From NCBI GenBank assembly GCA_965116115.1, contig OZ220486.1, positions 3,534,001 through 3,598,000 on the forward strand: a DNA stretch of 64,000 nt. Reading direction: 5' to 3'. This document shows positions 62,098 to 64,000 of this stretch, one piece after another. The number at the start of each line of letters is the position of its first letter. Positions within the stretch are counted from its first letter, which is position 1. This DNA comes from JAPOXR01 sp965116115 (GTDB taxonomy: Bacteria; Pseudomonadota; Alphaproteobacteria; Rhodobacterales; Rhodobacteraceae). A model generated the notes under the pieces. That model saw nothing but the letters and a program-made list of their open reading frames with translations. It was not told the DNA's origin and ran no database searches. The position numbers and the translations under genes are program-made.

Positions 62098-63780
62098 TCA
62101 AAAATCGATGTCGAACAGGCACCCGTCGCCGAGCTTCGCCTCCTCGCAAAGGTGCCGGACCTCAGGAAGGCACCGCCTCGCGTACACTTCCGCAAGGGCG
62201 CGCCTTTCATCGCCGTGAGCGGCGGCGGTCAAATGGCATTGGCCGCCGATCGTCAGCGCCATTGCACGCAAAAACGGAACCGCGCCGGCGGCCCGGTGCG
62301 ACCGGGAGGCCGTCCCGGCAAGCGATTCCGCGGCGGATCTGACTTCGGATTCCGCATCCCGCAGCAAACCTGCCAGCCCGCGGTTACGCGAATGGCTGAC
62401 AGCATCGCGGACTCCCTGCAGAACAGCGAACACCGCCCCGCCGGCTTTCAGCTTCCTGACAGTAAGATCCAGCGCCTGTATGTCGTTCGTGCCTTCGTAA
62501 ATGGCCGCCGCCAAAGCATCCCGGAGGAACTGGGCGGCTCCGGTGTCCTCAATATAGCCGGACCCGCCATGAATCTGAACCGCTGACAGCGAAACCTCAA
62601 CGCCTGTGTCTGACCCGAAAGCCTTGGCGATCGGGGTCAGGACCGCGGCGCGGCCCCGCCACTCTTCACCGCCGGTCTTACGCGCCATGTCCAGCGCGAA
62701 GGCGCACATCGCGCAGACGGATCTCGCGGCGAAAATCTGAGCCCGCATCCGGGCCAGCGACCTCCGGACATTGGGATGGGAAGCGATGTTGTCGGGCCGT
62801 CCGGGCGGCGGCCTGCCCTGCCTGCGATCCAGAGCGTAATCCCGCGCCTGCTGCCAGGCGGCTTCGGCGACTCCCACGCCCTGCGCGCCCGTGCACAGCC
62901 TGGCATGGTTCATCATCGTGAACATGGCGCCCAATCCGCCGTCAGGCTCGCCGACCATCCAAGCGCGGGCTTTGTCAAACCGCACGACAGCGGTGGGAGA
63001 GGCATGGATGCCCAGCTTGTGTTCGAGAGAGACGATCCGGATGCTGTTCCGCTCGCCCGGCCCGCCGGAATCGCCGGGAATGAATTTCGGCGCCAAGAAC
63101 AATGACAGCCCTTTCGGTCCCGGCGGCGCATCGGGCATCCTCGCCAGCACGAGATGGCAGACATTTGAAACAAAATCGGAATCGGCCCAGCTGATGAAGA
63201 TTTTTTCGCCGCTGAGAAGGTGCAGGAGGCCGCCCGCTGGCTCCGCGACAGCGCGGATCGCGCCCACATCCGAACCGGCCTGCGGTTCGGTGATGTTCAT
63301 GGTGCCGCTCCATTCGCCGGAAACCAGCCGCGGCAGATACAGATCCTTGAGCTGATCGCAGCCGTGCTGTTCCAAAGCGTCGATCTGGCACTGCGTCAGC
63401 ATTGGATTCAGTCCGAACGCCATGCACGCGCCGTTCACAGCGTCATTGAACGCGCAGCGGAGAGAAACGGGCAGTCCGAGCCCGCCGTACCTGGGATCGG
63501 CCGACATTCCGATCCAGCCGCCGGAGGCGACCGAATCATAGGCGGCGGCGAAGCCGGGAGGCGTCCGCACTGCGCCGTTTTCCAGCTTGGCCGGATGCCG
63601 GTCACCGCTCAGCCGCACGGGAGCGACCTCCCTTTCGGCGACGGCGCCCGCTGTCTCCAACGCCGCATCCATGTCATCGGCGTCCAGACCTTCGAACAAG
63701 CCCGACTCAATCATGGACCGAACCGGGATCACATGTTCGTGCAAGAACCGGTATTCGTCGACCGGCGCGCGGTAGGGCAT
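62098..63780 (-). CDS. Acyl-CoA dehydrogenase (DmdC-like long form)
   Basis: 560 residues from ATG 63780 (MPYRAPVDEYRFLHEHV, the usual start of this subgroup). TMNITEPQAGSDVGAIRAVA is the FAD-binding loop, IHGGSGYIEDTGAAQFLRDA and IYEGTNDIQALDL are the C-terminal signature, with the catalytic Glu in YEGTND. The extra 120-residue C-terminal domain marks the 3-methylmercaptopropionyl-CoA/long-form group. Substrate not determinable. Divergent from the Sua5 gene. Confidence 0.88.
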   Translation of the reverse strand: MPYRAPVDEYRFLHEHVIPVRSMIESGLFEGLDADDMDAALETAGAVAEREVAPVRLSGDRHPAKLENGAVRTPPGFAAAYDSVASGGWIGMSADPRYGGLGLPVSLRCAFNDAVNGACMAFGLNPMLTQCQIDALEQHGCDQLKDLYLPRLVSGEWSGTMNITEPQAGSDVGAIRAVAEPAGGLLHLLSGEKIFISWADSDFVSNVCHLVLARMPDAPPGPKGLSLFLAPKFIPGDSGGPGERNSIRIVSLEHKLGIHASPTAVVRFDKARAWMVGEPDGGLGAMFTMMNHARLCTGAQGVGVAEAAWQQARDYALDRRQGRPPPGRPDNIASHPNVRRSLARMRAQIFAARSVCAMCAFALDMARKTGGEEWRGRAAVLTPIAKAFGSDTGVEVSLSAVQIHGGSGYIEDTGAAQFLRDALAAAIYEGTNDIQALDLTVRKLKAGGAVFAVLQGVRDAVSHSRNRGLAGLLRDAESEVRSAAESLAGTASRSHRAAGAVPFLRAMALTIGGQCHLTAAAHGDERRALAEVYARRCLPEVRHLCEEAKLGDGCLFDIDF

Positions 63781-63891
63781 GGCTGCAGCCAAGTTGCTCA
63801 AATTCCGCGGGCGTTTTAGGGGAATTTTCCGCCCCGATCCAGCGCGGGCGTTGAAACCCGTCATCTGTGGCACCGAACGGGAGCCGCGCAT

Positions 63892-64000
63892 TTGCAGACT
63901 GAGAGCCTCGGAACCGACCCCGGATCGATAGACCGCGCCGCTGAAATTCTCCGGAACGGCGGAGTCGTCGCTTTTCCGACCGAAACTGTCTACGGTCTCG
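63892..64000 (+). CDS. L-threonylcarbamoyladenylate synthase, 5' part
   Basis: A TTG at 63892 opens a frame that runs off the window end: DPGSIDRAAEILRNGGVVAF followed by PTETVYGL. This is the universal start of Sua5/YrdC/TsaC, which makes the threonylcarbamoyl-AMP used for tRNA t6A37. Whether it is the short TsaC or the long Sua5 form cannot be seen. The GGGAG ribosome site lies 12 bases upstream. Confidence 0.85.
   Translation, partial: MQTESLGTDPGSIDRAAEILRNGGVVAFPTETVYGL

Noticed and set aside
1..64000. CRISPR arrays and tRNA genes
   Set aside because: No regularly spaced repeats of CRISPR type and no cloverleaf with a conserved T-loop were found by eye; a tRNAscan-type run would settle the latter.

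Overview
The window looks like an alphaproteobacterial chromosome with moderately high GC. Several gene pairs point there: a COQ9 family gene divergent from rpsU, a DUF1013/TrcR type regulator, a 44-residue aa3 oxidase subunit IV, a CycM type membrane cytochrome c, and a YejABEF importer. The other striking property is a very heavy load of insertion sequences. At least ten families (IS30, ISNCY/IS4-like, IS1634, IS4 with a DruA-like domain, IS256, IS630, IS5, ISAs1, IS1595, IS200/IS605 TnpB) occur as whole, nested, truncated or decayed copies, together with two MITE-like elements. This suggests a genome in an IS expansion phase, as in recently host-restricted or bottlenecked lineages; that is inference.

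Layout. 0-10.7 kb is accessory: a hypothetical gene, an Rpn family nuclease with internal 57-bp repeats, an IS30, an IS1634 element with a second IS nested inside it (8-bp target duplication), and an AAA-ATPase/PD-(D/E)XK gene. At 10.9 kb there is a 4.5S SRP RNA gene. 11.2-15 kb holds a three-gene NitT/TauT-type ABC importer and nudC. 16-22 kb holds a molybdenum hydroxylase operon: large Mo subunit, FAD subunit with a Cys-rich insert, Tat-exported 2Fe-2S subunit, cytochrome b and small membrane or periplasmic proteins. It resembles a membrane-tethered periplasmic PaoABC-like enzyme. 22-24 kb is a debris zone with a coiled-coil protein and a GIY-YIG-like gene. 24.3-35.3 kb is core: pheA, cycM, yejABEF, a D-lyxose isomerase-like gene, a DacA-type carboxypeptidase, clpS and an exported HNH nuclease.

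35.3-42.5 kb is an IS graveyard: two IS630 copies, two inverted IS256 copies caging a 58-residue membrane protein gene, a truncated IS5 and end fragments. 42.5-50.1 kb is a DNA phosphorothioation (Dnd) locus: dndC split by an IS4 element whose transposase carries a DruA/DUF4338-like domain, a small gene, dndD, and a DndE domain fused to a P-loop ATPase. The genes are tightly spaced and read as one operon, but dndC is interrupted, so the system is probably silent in this copy of the genome. 50.5-56 kb is more accessory DNA: a Uma2 protein between direct repeats, an IS1634 relic holding an IS630-derived MITE, and an aspartic protease gene split by an intact ISAs1.

56.5-64 kb returns to core genes: an SDR protein lacking the usual catalytic lysine, the TrcR-like regulator, quinone oxidoreductase, COQ9, rpsU, the aa3 oxidase subunit IV, an MBL hydrolase, an acyl-CoA dehydrogenase and the 5' end of a Sua5/YrdC gene.

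Limits: everything was read by eye. Family names rest on recognised motifs, not database searches, and start sites are chosen from Shine-Dalgarno (SD) position and family lengths.
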